64,000 nucleotides of DNA from Tropicibacter alexandrii (GTDB lineage Bacteria > Pseudomonadota > Alphaproteobacteria > Rhodobacterales > Rhodobacteraceae): NCBI RefSeq assembly GCF_003667315.2, contig NZ_RCTZ02000001.1, forward strand, positions 310,001-374,000, written 5' to 3'. Shown piece after piece: positions 41,149 through 49,932 of the stretch. Below the pieces are notes generated by a model. The model searched no databases, was not told the origin of the DNA, and was given only the letters and a program-made list of their open reading frames with translations. The first letter of the stretch is position 1, and each line of letters opens with the position of its first letter. The position numbers were made by a program, and so were the translations under genes.

Positions 41149-42531
41149 TCACAGCAATCCCTCCAACTTGCTCGCGTCGAACTCCGGCCCCGGCACCAGT
41201 TCGACGCCCGCCTTTGACATGCGCACCTCGACTCCCGCTGCGACCAATGCCGATTTCAGCCGGTCCACCTCGGAGAAGTCCTTCGTCTGCATTGCGTTCG
41301 CACGGGTCTGTGCCAACAGGTCGGCCAGCGGTCGCAGCGCATCGCCCCGAGCATCCAGCCCTTTCAAAGCCGCTTCCATACCATCCCATGTCCACAGGCC
41401 GAGAAACACGAGGTTCGCTGCCAAGACGCCCGCATCCTCGATCTGATCCAACCGTGCCAGTGCGGCATGGCTGTTCAAATCGTCGGCCAGCGCCGACAGG
41501 ATCTGTTCGTCCGGGGCCTGTGCCTTTGCGGCCTCCATATCCGTTCCGGCTATGCGGCCCAGATACCCCTGCAACTTACGCTCCGCTGCGCCCGCCTTCT
41601 CCGCCGTCCAGTCCATCGGCTTGCGGTAATGGGTGGACAGCATAACGAAGCGGATCACCTCGCCCGGAACGCCCTGATCCAACAGGTCGCGCACCGTGAA
41701 GAAGTTGCCAAGCGACTTGGACATCTTCTTACCCTCGACCTGCAACATCTCGTTGTGCAGCCAGACATTGGCAAACCCACCCTCGGGATGGGCGCAGCAG
41801 CTTTGCGCCACCTCGTTTTCGTGGTGCGGGAACAGCAGGTCATTGCCGCCCCCGTGGATGTCAAAGCTCTCGCCCAGCAGGTCATAGCTCATGGCCGAGC
41901 ATTCGATATGCCAGCCCGGGCGACCCCGGCCCCACGGGCTGTCCCAGCCGGGCAGATCGTCCGACGAGGGCTTCCACAGCACGAAATCCATCGGGTTGCG
42001 TTTATACGGTGCCACTTCGACCCGCGCGCCGGCGATCATGTCATCGACCGACCGCCCCGATAGCGCGCCATAGCCCGTATAGCTTTCGACTGCGAACAGC
42101 ACATGGCCCTCGGCCGCGTAGGCGTGGCCCTTGGCGATCAGGTCCGCGATCATCGCCACCATCTGCGGGATGAATTGCGTCGCGCGCGGCATGTGCGACG
42201 GCTCCAGCGCGCCCACGGCGGCCATGTCGTCGAGATACCAGCGGGTGGTCTCTTCGGTGATCTCGGCAATCGTGCGCCCAGACTCTGCTGCGCGCGCGTT
42301 GATCTTGTCATCCACGTCAGTGAAGTTGCGCACATAGGTCACGTGATCCGGCCCATAGACCGCGCGCAGCAGGCGGAACAGCGTGTCGAACACGATCACG
42401 GGCCGCGCATTGCCCAGATGCGCGCGATCATAGACCGTCGGCCCGCAGACATACATGCGCACGTTCTTGGGGTCGATCGGGACAAAGGTTTCCTTTGTCC
42501 GCGTGCGGGAATTGGTAAAGCGCAGTTCCAT
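41149..42531 (-). CDS. cysS: Cysteinyl-tRNA synthetase
   Basis: 460 residues, class I synthetase. [21 protein letters not shown] contains the first zinc cysteine and the HIGH-equivalent [14 protein letters not shown] and [11 protein letters not shown] supply the other zinc ligands; the KMSKS loop is [11 protein letters not shown]. The C-terminal DALR domain is present ([13 protein letters not shown]). It charges tRNA-Cys. The ATG at 42531 is preferred over an upstream ATG-less extension. The 197-base divergent region to the YjbR gene holds no clear signal. Confidence 0.97.
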   Translation of the reverse strand: MELRFTNSRTRTKETFVPIDPKNVRMYVCGPTVYDRAHLGNARPVIVFDTLFRLLRAVYGPDHVTYVRNFTDVDDKINARAAESGRTIAEITEETTRWYLDDMAAVGALEPSHMPRATQFIPQMVAMIADLIAKGHAYAAEGHVLFAVESYTGYGALSGRSVDDMIAGARVEVAPYKRNPMDFVLWKPSSDDLPGWDSPWGRGRPGWHIECSAMSYDLLGESFDIHGGGNDLLFPHHENEVAQSCCAHPEGGFANVWLHNEMLQVEGKKMSKSLGNFFTVRDLLDQGVPGEVIRFVMLSTHYRKPMDWTAEKAGAAERKLQGYLGRIAGTDMEAAKAQAPDEQILSALADDLNSHAALARLDQIEDAGVLAANLVFLGLWTWDGMEAALKGLDARGDALRPLADLLAQTRANAMQTKDFSEVDRLKSALVAAGVEVRMSKAGVELVPGPEFDASKLEGLL

Positions 42532-42727
42532 GGCCCGTTCCTTCGCGAATGCTCGCGGCGGGCTTATCAAGTCATGTCACAAGATGGAATAGAAGACCGG
42601 CCCGCCAACGATGTCAGCGGATAATGCAAATGATGGTGAGGGTTGCGTTGGTCTTCATGGGCCAGCGCATAGCATGGCGCGGCGGATCTGCCTAGCGTTT
42701 TTCCCGCCAAGCGGCTAGCCTCGGCGC

Positions 42728-43069
42728 ATGAGCCGCGATCTGGTCGATACGATATGCGCGCCATTGCCGGGTGCCGAATGCAGCGACCCCTGGGGCGGGG
42801 GCCACGACGCGTGGAAAGTCGGTGGCAAGATGTTCGCCTGCATCGGCGCGGCCCAAGCCGGCGTCAGCGTCAAGACCGAGAGCATCGAACAGGCGCAGTT
42901 CCTGATCGAGATGGGCCGCGGCGAGAAAGCCCCCTACTTCCACCGCTCATGGCTGTTCATCCCGTGGGGCTTGGTGCCCGAGGATGAGTTGCGGGACCGG
43001 ATCGAAACGTCCTACCGGATCATCTTTTCCGGCCTGACACGGAAGGCGCAGCGCGAGATCGCCGGGTGA
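42728..43069 (+). CDS. MmcQ/YjbR family DNA-binding protein
   Basis: 113 residues. The family signature is clear: CSDPWGGGHDAWKVGGKMFAC, SVKTESIEQAQFLIEM, APYFHRSWLFIPWGLV and LRDRIETSYRIIFSGL. The CyaY-like fold has weak DNA-binding evidence only; the role is unknown. Its stop overlaps the GTG start of the following hydrolase (GTGA), so the two are coupled. It starts ATG 42728, divergent from cysS. Confidence 0.87.
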   Translation: MSRDLVDTICAPLPGAECSDPWGGGHDAWKVGGKMFACIGAAQAGVSVKTESIEQAQFLIEMGRGEKAPYFHRSWLFIPWGLVPEDELRDRIETSYRIIFSGLTRKAQREIAG

Positions 43070-43791
43070 CCGCGCTGTACCTGCACGGGCTGCCCGGCAG
43101 CGGGGCCGAACTGGCCTTGGCCGGGCGTGCCATGGCGGTGCTGGACCGCGATGCGCCCAGCTTCGCGCAACTGGCGCTGCGACTGCCCGAGGGGCCGTTG
43201 CATCTGGTGGGGTTTTCACTGGGTGCGGCCTGCGCGCTTCGGCTGGCGGCACTGGCACCGGAAAAGGTCGCGCGGTTGACGCTGATCTCGGCGGCGGCGC
43301 CGTTGGAGATGGGGGATTTCCTGCCACGCATGGCTGGCGCGCCGGTGTTCCGCATGGCGCAGGGGGCCGCGCGCATGGCGGCGCTGACCAGCGTGCAGTC
43401 GGCGCTGGCGCGGGTTTCGCCCGGCCTGTTCCTGAAGCTGCTGATGCGCGGCACGGACGCGTCGGATGCCGCCCTGTTCCGGCGAGAGACGGCGCTGCTG
43501 CGGCAGATCATGCAATACGGGCTGGGACCGGGTCAGGCGGCCTATCTGCGCGAGATCACGGCCTATGTGAGGCCTTGGGCCCGTCATGTCGCCCATGTGG
43601 GCTGTCCGGTGACGCTGCATCACGGCTCCGAAGATCGGTGGACGCCGCCCGCCATGGCCGAGGCGCTGGCGGCGGCCCTGCCCCATGCGGAGCTGATCCG
43701 GCATGCGGGACTTGGCCATTATGCAACCCTGCATCGGGTTCTGTCGCGCGGGATGGATTCGAAGCCTGCAAGGCCCTTCGAAGGGCCTTGA
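43066..43791 (+). CDS. Alpha/beta fold hydrolase
   Basis: 241 residues from a GTG start. Nucleophile elbow LVGFSLGAACAL, acid HHGSEDRWTPP and catalytic His in AGLGHYATLH are all present; the opening LYLHGLPGSG holds the oxyanion loop. The substrate is unknown; helices between the core strands resemble esterases of the BioH/pimeloyl-ester type. The last eight codons and the stop (KPARPFEGP) are supplied by palindrome array B, so the natural C terminus was probably replaced when the array arrived, with little effect after the His. Confidence 0.83.
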   Translation: MTALYLHGLPGSGAELALAGRAMAVLDRDAPSFAQLALRLPEGPLHLVGFSLGAACALRLAALAPEKVARLTLISAAAPLEMGDFLPRMAGAPVFRMAQGAARMAALTSVQSALARVSPGLFLKLLMRGTDASDAALFRRETALLRQIMQYGLGPGQAAYLREITAYVRPWARHVAHVGCPVTLHHGSEDRWTPPAMAEALAAALPHAELIRHAGLGHYATLHRVLSRGMDSKPARPFEGP

Positions 43792-43864
43792 TCCAACCGC
43801 TTTCGAAAGCGGTTAATGACGCGTCTTCGAAGACGCGTGCCCAAGGCGCTTCGAAGCGCCTTGC
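43768..43864. repeat. Palindrome array B (four 20-bp TTCGAA palindromes)
   Basis: AAGGCCCTTCGAAGGGCCTT (43770-43789), AACCGCTTTCGAAAGCGGTT (43795-43814), ACGCGTCTTCGAAGACGCGT (43819-43838), AAGGCGCTTCGAAGCGCCTT (43843-43862). All are perfect and all have the TTCGAA centre. It fills the convergent junction between the hydrolase and mltG and supplies the hydrolase stop codon. Confidence 0.95.
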
Positions 43865-43873
43865 CCCCAAGCC

Positions 43874-45028
43874 TCAATTGTCGCGCGCCGCCTCCAGCGC
43901 CCGATAAGCGGCCACGTTGCGGTTATGCTCGTCCAGCGTCTCGGCGAACAGATGGCCATCGGCGGGGTCCAAAGTCTTGGCCACGAAGTAGATGTAATTC
44001 GTCTCGGAAGGATTCAGCGCCGCCTCGATCGCGGCACGGCCCGGATTGGCAATCGGGGTCGGCGGCAAACCATTGATGCGATAGGTGTTCCACGGAGTCT
44101 CGCGGTCCAGTTCGGACCGGCGCAGGCCGCGGCCCAACACGCCTTCACCCTTGGTGATGCCGTAGATCACCGTCGGGTCCGTCTGCAGGCGGATGCCCTC
44201 GTTCAGGCGGTTGACGAAAACCGACGCCACATCGAACCGTTCCTGCGCGTTCCCGGTTTCCTTCTCGACGATCGAGGCGAGGATCAGCGCCTCTTCCGGC
44301 GAGCGCAGCGGCAGCCCCTCGACACGGTTGGCCCAGGCCTCCGCCAGGATACGCTCCTGCGCAGCCTGCATCCGTTCGATCACCGAGGCCAGCGTATCGC
44401 CGGGCACGATCTCGTAGCTGTCGGGCGCGAGGCTGCCCTCGGCGGGCACCTCGGCCTCCCCCTCAAGCGCATCGATCTGCTTCAGCTCTTCGACCACCTG
44501 CCAAGAGGTCACGCCCTCGGCCAGCGCCACGCGATAGCGCGTGTCGGACGCGGCGCGCACGCGGGTGTAATCCTCTGGCTCTTCTTCATCGAGGTTGAAC
44601 TGCACGCGTTCCACATAGCGCCCAGTAGCCGGGTCCAGCTCGCGCACCTCGGCGGTGGCGCGGGTGATGCCGATGCGATAGACCACCTCGGTGCCGCAGG
44701 TCGACGCCCCGCCCTTGGTCACGATATCGGTGATCTCGGCCATCGAGGCGCGCTCGGGAACCAGATAGCTGCCCGCCTTCAGGGCCTGCGTCTTGTCGGC
44801 ATAATCCGCGCCCGCGCGGAACATCCATCCGGCGGAAATCGCGCCCTGCTGTTCCAGATCCTGACTGACGGCGCGCATATTGGTGCCGCGCGGCACCTGC
44901 AGGCAGATCGCCTGATCCAGCGGCCCTTCGGCGCTGTATTCGTTCTGCGCCCACAGCAGAACGCCCCCCAGAAGGAAGAAGATCACGACAAGGAAAGTCA
45001 GCGCATTGGATGCGATATTGCGCCACAT
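43874..45028 (-). CDS. mltG: Endolytic murein transglycosylase MltG
   Basis: 384 residues. A membrane helix at about 8-28 is followed by the YceG domain; the catalytic Glu255 lies in LASIVEKETGN, and the downstream RLQTDPTVIYG and PWNTYRINGLPPTPIANPG blocks are diagnostic. The enzyme cuts nascent glycan strands in the periplasm. It follows fabF on the same strand after 61 bases, the conserved fabF-mltG order of proteobacteria. Confidence 0.96.
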   Translation of the reverse strand: MWRNIASNALTFLVVIFFLLGGVLLWAQNEYSAEGPLDQAICLQVPRGTNMRAVSQDLEQQGAISAGWMFRAGADYADKTQALKAGSYLVPERASMAEITDIVTKGGASTCGTEVVYRIGITRATAEVRELDPATGRYVERVQFNLDEEEPEDYTRVRAASDTRYRVALAEGVTSWQVVEELKQIDALEGEAEVPAEGSLAPDSYEIVPGDTLASVIERMQAAQERILAEAWANRVEGLPLRSPEEALILASIVEKETGNAQERFDVASVFVNRLNEGIRLQTDPTVIYGITKGEGVLGRGLRRSELDRETPWNTYRINGLPPTPIANPGRAAIEAALNPSETNYIYFVAKTLDPADGHLFAETLDEHNRNVAAYRALEAARDN

Positions 45029-45089
45029 GGGCCGTCTCCGTCCGTCAAAACCCGTGTCAGGTCCGGGCCTTATGGCCCGGCCGTCCCGG

Positions 45090-46352
45090 TCAGTCCAGCT
45101 TGCCGAAGATCACGGATGCGTTGGTGCCGCCAAAACCAAAGCTGTTCGACAGCGCATAGGCAATTTCGCGCTCACGCTTGGCATTCGGGGCGAGGTCGAT
45201 GGGGGTGTCGACCGCCGGATTGTCGAGGTTGATCGTCGGCGGGGCGACCTGATCGCGGATCGCAAGGATCGAAAAGATCGCCTCGATCGCGCCCGCAGCC
45301 CCCAGCAGGTGGCCGGTGGCGGATTTGGTCGAGGACATGGTCGCCTTCGTCGCCGCATCGCCCAACAGGCGTTCCACCGCACCCAGTTCGATCGTATCCG
45401 CCATGGTCGAGGTGCCATGCGCGTTGATATAGTCGATGGCCGACGGTTCCAGCCCGGCATCGCGCAGCGCCGCGCGCATGGACCGCTCGCCGCCCTCGCC
45501 CGTCTCGGAGGGCGCGGTGATGTGATAGGCGTCGCCCGACAGGCCGTAGCCGCAAACCTCGGCATAGATCTTGGCGCCGCGCGCCTTGGCGTGCTCGTAT
45601 TCCTCCAGCACGACGACGCCCGCGCCCTCGCCCATGACGAACCCGTCGCGGTCGGCATCATAGGGACGCGACGCCTTGGTCGGGTCATCGGCGCGCTTTG
45701 TGGACAGCGCCTTGCAGGCGTTAAAGCCCGCGATGCCGATCTCGCAGATCGCCATTTCCGCACCGCCCGCAACCATCACGTCCGCATCGCCATACTTGAT
45801 CAGACGCGCCGCATCGCCAATCGCATGCGCGCCGGTCGAACAGGCGGTCACGACCGAATGGTTCGGCCCCTTGAAGCCATGACGGATCGACACGTTCCCG
45901 GAAATCAGGTTGATCAGCGCACCCGGAATAAAGAAGGGCGACACGCGCCGCGGCCCCTTGTCCCGGATCAGGTAAGCGGTCTGCGCAATCGCGTCCAAAC
46001 CGCCGATGCCAGAGCCGATCATCACACCAGTGCGCTCGAGGCTTTCGGTATCGGTCGGCGCCCAGCCCGCGTCCCGCACAGCCTGATCGGCGGCGGCGAT
46101 GCCGAAGCGGATGAACTCATCCACTTTGCGCTGCTCTTTCTTGTCCATGTAGTCGTCGGGATTGAACGTCCCGTCGGTGCCGTCGCCGTAGGGAACCTCG
46201 CAGGCATAGGTCGTCGCCAAGCCCGAGGCATCGAACTTGGTGATCGGCCCCGCCCCCGACTGGCCGTCCAGCAGACGCGACCATGTTTCCTCGACCCCGC
46301 TTGCCAGCGGCGTCACCAGTCCAAGCCCTGTGACCACAACGCGACGTGCCAT
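45090..46352 (-). CDS. fabF: Beta-ketoacyl-ACP synthase II
   Basis: 420 residues. The condensing triad is visible: Cys171 in VTACSTGAHA, His in NAHGTSTMAD and His in SATGHLLGAAG; VVVTGLGLVTPLASG opens the protein. It elongates acyl-ACP in fatty acid synthesis. Start ATG 46352. It heads a fabF-mltG unit; acpP and fabG are not in the window. The 178 bases upstream contain hairpin element copy ii. Confidence 0.97.
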   Translation of the reverse strand: MARRVVVTGLGLVTPLASGVEETWSRLLDGQSGAGPITKFDASGLATTYACEVPYGDGTDGTFNPDDYMDKKEQRKVDEFIRFGIAAADQAVRDAGWAPTDTESLERTGVMIGSGIGGLDAIAQTAYLIRDKGPRRVSPFFIPGALINLISGNVSIRHGFKGPNHSVVTACSTGAHAIGDAARLIKYGDADVMVAGGAEMAICEIGIAGFNACKALSTKRADDPTKASRPYDADRDGFVMGEGAGVVVLEEYEHAKARGAKIYAEVCGYGLSGDAYHITAPSETGEGGERSMRAALRDAGLEPSAIDYINAHGTSTMADTIELGAVERLLGDAATKATMSSTKSATGHLLGAAGAIEAIFSILAIRDQVAPPTINLDNPAVDTPIDLAPNAKREREIAYALSNSFGFGGTNASVIFGKLD

Positions 46353-46449
46353 GGCTCTGCCCTCTCATAATATCTGTTGAATCCGCTCTTACCGCGCCTG
46401 CCCCCCGATGGGCAAGCACATGCCCGGCGAAATCACGCCCGGCCCCTGC

Positions 46450-46505
46450 TTCTTTGGTCCGCAAATACCTTCGGGAGAGCGCGAGAGGGCAGACAGCCCT
46501 CTCGC
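46450..46505 (-). repeat. Hairpin plus GGTATTT-ACCAAAGAAG element, copy ii (upstream of fabF)
   Basis: On the minus strand: a 10-bp hairpin GCGAGAGGGC/GCCCTCTCGC (46505-46481), CCCGAA, then GGTATTTGCGGACCAAAGAA. It lies between the glycosyltransferase-like gene and fabF. Confidence 0.6.
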
Positions 46506-46530
46506 ATCCGCCTTTGCAAAACGTGCGGAC

Positions 46531-47328
46531 CTATGCCCAGTCCGCCCCCAGATCCGCCCGCGCCCGGTCGATCCAGTGATCGCGCAACCAGTCGCAGGGT
46601 TTGGAATGCCGGATGAAGGACCCGTTCCAGCCCTCCAGCGCATCGGTCATTTTCGGACGACCATGGAAGCACACCACCTTCGCCGCCTCTGGCAGGCGCG
46701 GCGCGTGCAGCCAGTTGCCGGGAAACGGGTTGCAGTCATACTTGAAGGACACGACCCAATCGCCCGGAATATAGGTGAAAACACCGTTATCCATCGCCTT
46801 GTGCGAGGTATAGCGCTGCTCGGAGCCGCGCGCCTTCTCGACCTCTGCATAGGGGTTGGCGGCAAGGTTTTCGTACAGGAACCCATGCAGCGCCGGATCG
46901 AACCGAAAGACCGAGCCATGCCCGGTGGGGCGGCCCTTGCGCGCCTCGGTCCAGTCATGCCGCATGGCGATGGTGCCCGGCGCAAGGTCGTGGATCTCGT
47001 CCAGCGATCCGGTGATCACCACGTCCAGATCGAAGCCCAGCACCGGCCCCTGCAAGTCGGGCACAAGCCCGGGGCGGAACAGCGACACCTTGCGCATCGC
47101 GCCCTGCCGGTTCGCCACGGCCAAGGCCTGCGCCATCGGCTCGGCAAAGGGTTCCACCGGCAGATCGAGCACCTCGATATCCGGGTGTAGCCCTTCGCTA
47201 TGTTCGGTCATGCACAGGAACCGCACCGGGCACGACATGTTGCGTCGCACCCCCGAATACAGCCGGTTAACATATTCGGGGCCAAAGAGGGTGCCCCACT
47301 TGATGCACATGATGTTGACCGGGGTCAT
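46531..47328 (-). CDS. Putative glycosyltransferase, unrecognised subfamily
   Basis: 265 residues. The N-terminal half reads like a GT-A fold: NIMCIKWGTLFGPEYVNRLYSGVRR, then GFDLDVVITGSLDEI with a DxD-like motif for metal and nucleotide sugar. The second half has HGSVFRFDPALHGFLYENL, YIPGDWVVSFKYDCNPFPGNW and VCFHGRPK, typical of small sugar transferases that modify surface glycans. No donor or acceptor can be named. It stands alone between fabF and rsgA; start ATG 47328. A related protein of unknown function is the alternative. Confidence 0.6.
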   Translation of the reverse strand: MTPVNIMCIKWGTLFGPEYVNRLYSGVRRNMSCPVRFLCMTEHSEGLHPDIEVLDLPVEPFAEPMAQALAVANRQGAMRKVSLFRPGLVPDLQGPVLGFDLDVVITGSLDEIHDLAPGTIAMRHDWTEARKGRPTGHGSVFRFDPALHGFLYENLAANPYAEVEKARGSEQRYTSHKAMDNGVFTYIPGDWVVSFKYDCNPFPGNWLHAPRLPEAAKVVCFHGRPKMTDALEGWNGSFIRHSKPCDWLRDHWIDRARADLGADWA

Positions 47329-47470
47329 TCGCCGCTCCGTCTGCCTTTTGCAGCCCTTATCAAGGCACGCGCCGCAAGGCCAGCGCTTGCGCGCGCCCTC
47401 TCGGACGGCTAGGTTGGTGCCACAAATCCGATGGAGGTTGTTTGGAGCTTGTGCGCCCCTGACCGGGACT

Positions 47471-47522
47471 TGGGGTTACCCCCACCCGTGACACCTGACC
47501 GCCGCCTTGCCAAGCAAGGCGG
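47471..47522 (+). promoter_or_regulatory. Two hairpins in the rsgA leader
   Basis: TGGGG/CCCCA (47471-47484) and CCGCCTTGC/GCAAGGCGG (47502-47522, nine pairs, CAA loop) stand in the 227-base space before rsgA. The second ends 33 bases before the start codon. No known riboswitch family was recognised. Confidence 0.4.
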
Positions 47523-47555
47523 GCCTAAACGAATGCTCTATCGGAGTTTCCCGCA

Positions 47556-48590
47556 TTGACGGATTTCACATTGGCCGACCTTGGATGGTCGGATTTCTTC
47601 GCACGCGCCGCCGCCGACGTTGACCCGACCCTGCCGCCTGCGCGGGTCAGCGCCGTGCATCGCGACCGGATCGAGGTGCTTTTTCCGGATGGCAGCCAAT
47701 CGCTTGTTCCGGTCCAACGGACCTCGGTCTACGCGGTCGGCGACTGGGTGCTCAGGGATGGCGACATCGCCCGCCACCTGCTGCCCGCACAGACCGACCT
47801 GTCGCGCCGCGCGGCTGGCGAGACGGTGGCGAAACAACGCATCGCCGCCAACATGCAGACGATCGCCATCGTCACCAGCTGCAATGCCGATTTCAACCCG
47901 GCCCGGCTGGAACGCTATTTGGCGCTGGTGCTGGCCTCGGGCGCGCTGCCGCTGATCGTTTTGACCCGCGCCGATCAGGTCGACGACCCGCGCCTGTTCG
48001 AGAAACAGGCCGAACGGCTTTCGCCGCTGGTCACGGCGCTGGCGCTGAACGCCAAGGACCCGGAGGATGCGCAGAGGCTCGAAGCCTGGTGCAGGGACGG
48101 CCAGACCTTGGCCTTGGTGGGCTCGTCCGGGGTTGGTAAGACGACCCTGCGCAACGCCCTGTCTCTGAGCCAAGCCGCCACGGCGGCCATCCGCGAGGAC
48201 GATGCCAAGGGGCGGCACACCACGACCTTCCGCGAACTGCTGCCCACCCGGGCCGGCGGCTGGCTGATCGACACGCCGGGGATGCGCGAACTTGCCATCA
48301 CCGGCGCGGACGAGGGCCTGTCGCAATTGTTCGACGATCTAGAAGATCTGGCTGAGCACTGCCGTTTTCGCGATTGCGCGCATGAGACGGAGCCGGGCTG
48401 TGCCGTGCGCGCCGCCATCGAGGCCGGGACGATGGACGCTGAGCGGCTGGCGCGCTGGCAGGCGCTGCGGGCCGAGGATGCGCGCAATTCCGAAACCCTC
48501 TCCGAGACGCGCGCCAAGGCGAAGCGGTTCGGCAAGGTCGTGAAGGAAGCCAAGCGGATCAAGGGGCGGTCCGGCAAACCGATCCGCTAG
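47556..48590 (+). CDS. rsgA: Ribosome small subunit-dependent GTPase A
   Basis: 344 residues. An OB-fold start (ARVSAVHRDRIEVLFPDG) precedes a circularly permuted GTPase: VLTRADQVDD (G4), GSSGVGKTTLRNAL (P-loop), DTPGMREL (G3). A zinc knuckle CRFRDCAHETEPGC follows. RsgA checks maturation of the 30S subunit. The start is a TTG at 47556 with CGGAG upstream; no ATG fits the domain. A TGATCA palindrome follows the stop. Confidence 0.94.
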   Translation: MTDFTLADLGWSDFFARAAADVDPTLPPARVSAVHRDRIEVLFPDGSQSLVPVQRTSVYAVGDWVLRDGDIARHLLPAQTDLSRRAAGETVAKQRIAANMQTIAIVTSCNADFNPARLERYLALVLASGALPLIVLTRADQVDDPRLFEKQAERLSPLVTALALNAKDPEDAQRLEAWCRDGQTLALVGSSGVGKTTLRNALSLSQAATAAIREDDAKGRHTTTFRELLPTRAGGWLIDTPGMRELAITGADEGLSQLFDDLEDLAEHCRFRDCAHETEPGCAVRAAIEAGTMDAERLARWQALRAEDARNSETLSETRAKAKRFGKVVKEAKRIKGRSGKPIR

Positions 48591-48601
48591 GCCAGTTCAA
48601 G

Positions 48602-48627
48602 GTAGGATGGGTGATCACCCATCCTAC
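48602..48627. repeat. 26-bp TGATCA palindrome, copy 2
   Basis: Identical to the copies at 13244, 56371 and 56412. It lies between rsgA and the convergent amidohydrolase gene, where a hairpin in either transcript could protect 3' ends or terminate. Confidence 0.93.
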
Positions 48628-48635
48628 TTTCTGTT

Positions 48636-49802
48636 TCACGCCGATATCGGCATCCGCTTTTCGACCACTTCGGCCCACCAGGAACAACCCGCCGGGATCG
48701 CGTCATCGTTGAAGTTGTATTCCGGGTGGTGCACCATCGCCGTGTCGCCATTGCCGACAAGGATATAGGCCCCCGGACGCTCCTCCAGCATGAAGGCAAA
48801 GTCCTCGCCGCCCATGACGATTGGCGCCTCGTCGCAGCCGCCCGAGATGCTGGTCGCGATCTCGCGGGCGAAATCGGTCTGCTCACCATGGTTCACCATG
48901 ACCGGGTAGCCGTGGTGATAGACCACCTCGATCTGCCCGCCAAACGTCGCCGCGACACCGGCGCTGATGTCGCGGATGCGCTTTTCGGCCAAGGCGCGCA
49001 TGTCATTGGTCTGGGTCCGCACGGTACCCTTGATATGGACACGCTGCGGGATGACGTTGAACGCCTTGGACGAGGTTTCGAACGATGTCACTGACACGAC
49101 AACCGGGTCCACCGGATCGGCGCTGCGCGACGAGATCGTCTGCAACGCCAGTACCAGTTGCGCCGCCATCACCGTCGTATCCACCGTCTCATGCGGCTTG
49201 GCCGCGTGGCCGCCCAGCCCTTCGAGCTTCAGCTCGAACTGGTCGGTCGCCGCAAAGAAGGCGCCCTCGCGGATTGCGAAACTGCCCACGGGGCGGCCCG
49301 GCCAGTTGTGCATGCCATAGACCTCCTGAATACCCCAGCGGTCCATCATGCCGTCATCGCACATCTCCTTGCCGCCACCGCCGCCTTCCTCTGCCGGTTG
49401 GAAGATCACCACCACCGTGCCATCGAAATTGCGCGTCTCGGACAGGTATTTGGCCGCGCCCAGCAGCATCGCCGTATGGCCGTCATGGCCACAGGCATGC
49501 ATGGCGCCATCGGTCTTCGACGCATAGTCGAGGCCCGTCTGTTCGTGGATCGGCAGCGCGTCCATATCGGCGCGCAGGCCGATCACCTTGCCGGACCCGT
49601 TCGCGCGCCCCTTGATGACGCCCACGACGCCGGTGCGGCCAATTCCGGTCACGACCTCGTCACAGCCGAATTCCGTGAGCTTTTCGGCCACGATGGCAGC
49701 GGTGCGGTGCGTGTCGAACAGGATTTCCGGATTTTCATGCAGATCCCGGCGCCAGGCGGTGATCTCGTCCTGCAACTCGGCAAAGCGATTCTTGACGGGC
49801 AT
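48636..49802 (-). CDS. M20 family amidohydrolase (HipO-like)
   Basis: 388 residues. Metal-ligand motifs of the M20D family: GLRADMDALPI, HACGHDGHTAML, QPAEEGGGGGKEM, and MGGEDFAFMLEERPG near the end; the dimerisation domain lies between about residues 185 and 300. Members hydrolyse N-acyl or N-benzoyl amino acids (hippuricase) or indole-acetyl conjugates; the substrate here is not fixed. The ATG at 49802 is used. It is convergent with rsgA. Confidence 0.9.
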   Translation of the reverse strand: MPVKNRFAELQDEITAWRRDLHENPEILFDTHRTAAIVAEKLTEFGCDEVVTGIGRTGVVGVIKGRANGSGKVIGLRADMDALPIHEQTGLDYASKTDGAMHACGHDGHTAMLLGAAKYLSETRNFDGTVVVIFQPAEEGGGGGKEMCDDGMMDRWGIQEVYGMHNWPGRPVGSFAIREGAFFAATDQFELKLEGLGGHAAKPHETVDTTVMAAQLVLALQTISSRSADPVDPVVVSVTSFETSSKAFNVIPQRVHIKGTVRTQTNDMRALAEKRIRDISAGVAATFGGQIEVVYHHGYPVMVNHGEQTDFAREIATSISGGCDEAPIVMGGEDFAFMLEERPGAYILVGNGDTAMVHHPEYNFNDDAIPAGCSWWAEVVEKRMPISA

Positions 49803-49932
49803 TTTGGTCTCCTGTGTCAGGTCGGCGCGCCCCGCAGGCGCGGGCCGTGTGCGTGTCTCTAGCCGAGAGCCTAGTCAGATACATGACCGACGCAAGTATC
49901 CCGGGCGGAAAATTTGACCCCGCGGTCAGCTT

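Noticed and set aside
47461-47555. Known riboswitch before rsgA (SAM-II, SAH, cobalamin)
   Set aside because: No conserved core sequence of these classes was found; only generic hairpins are visible.
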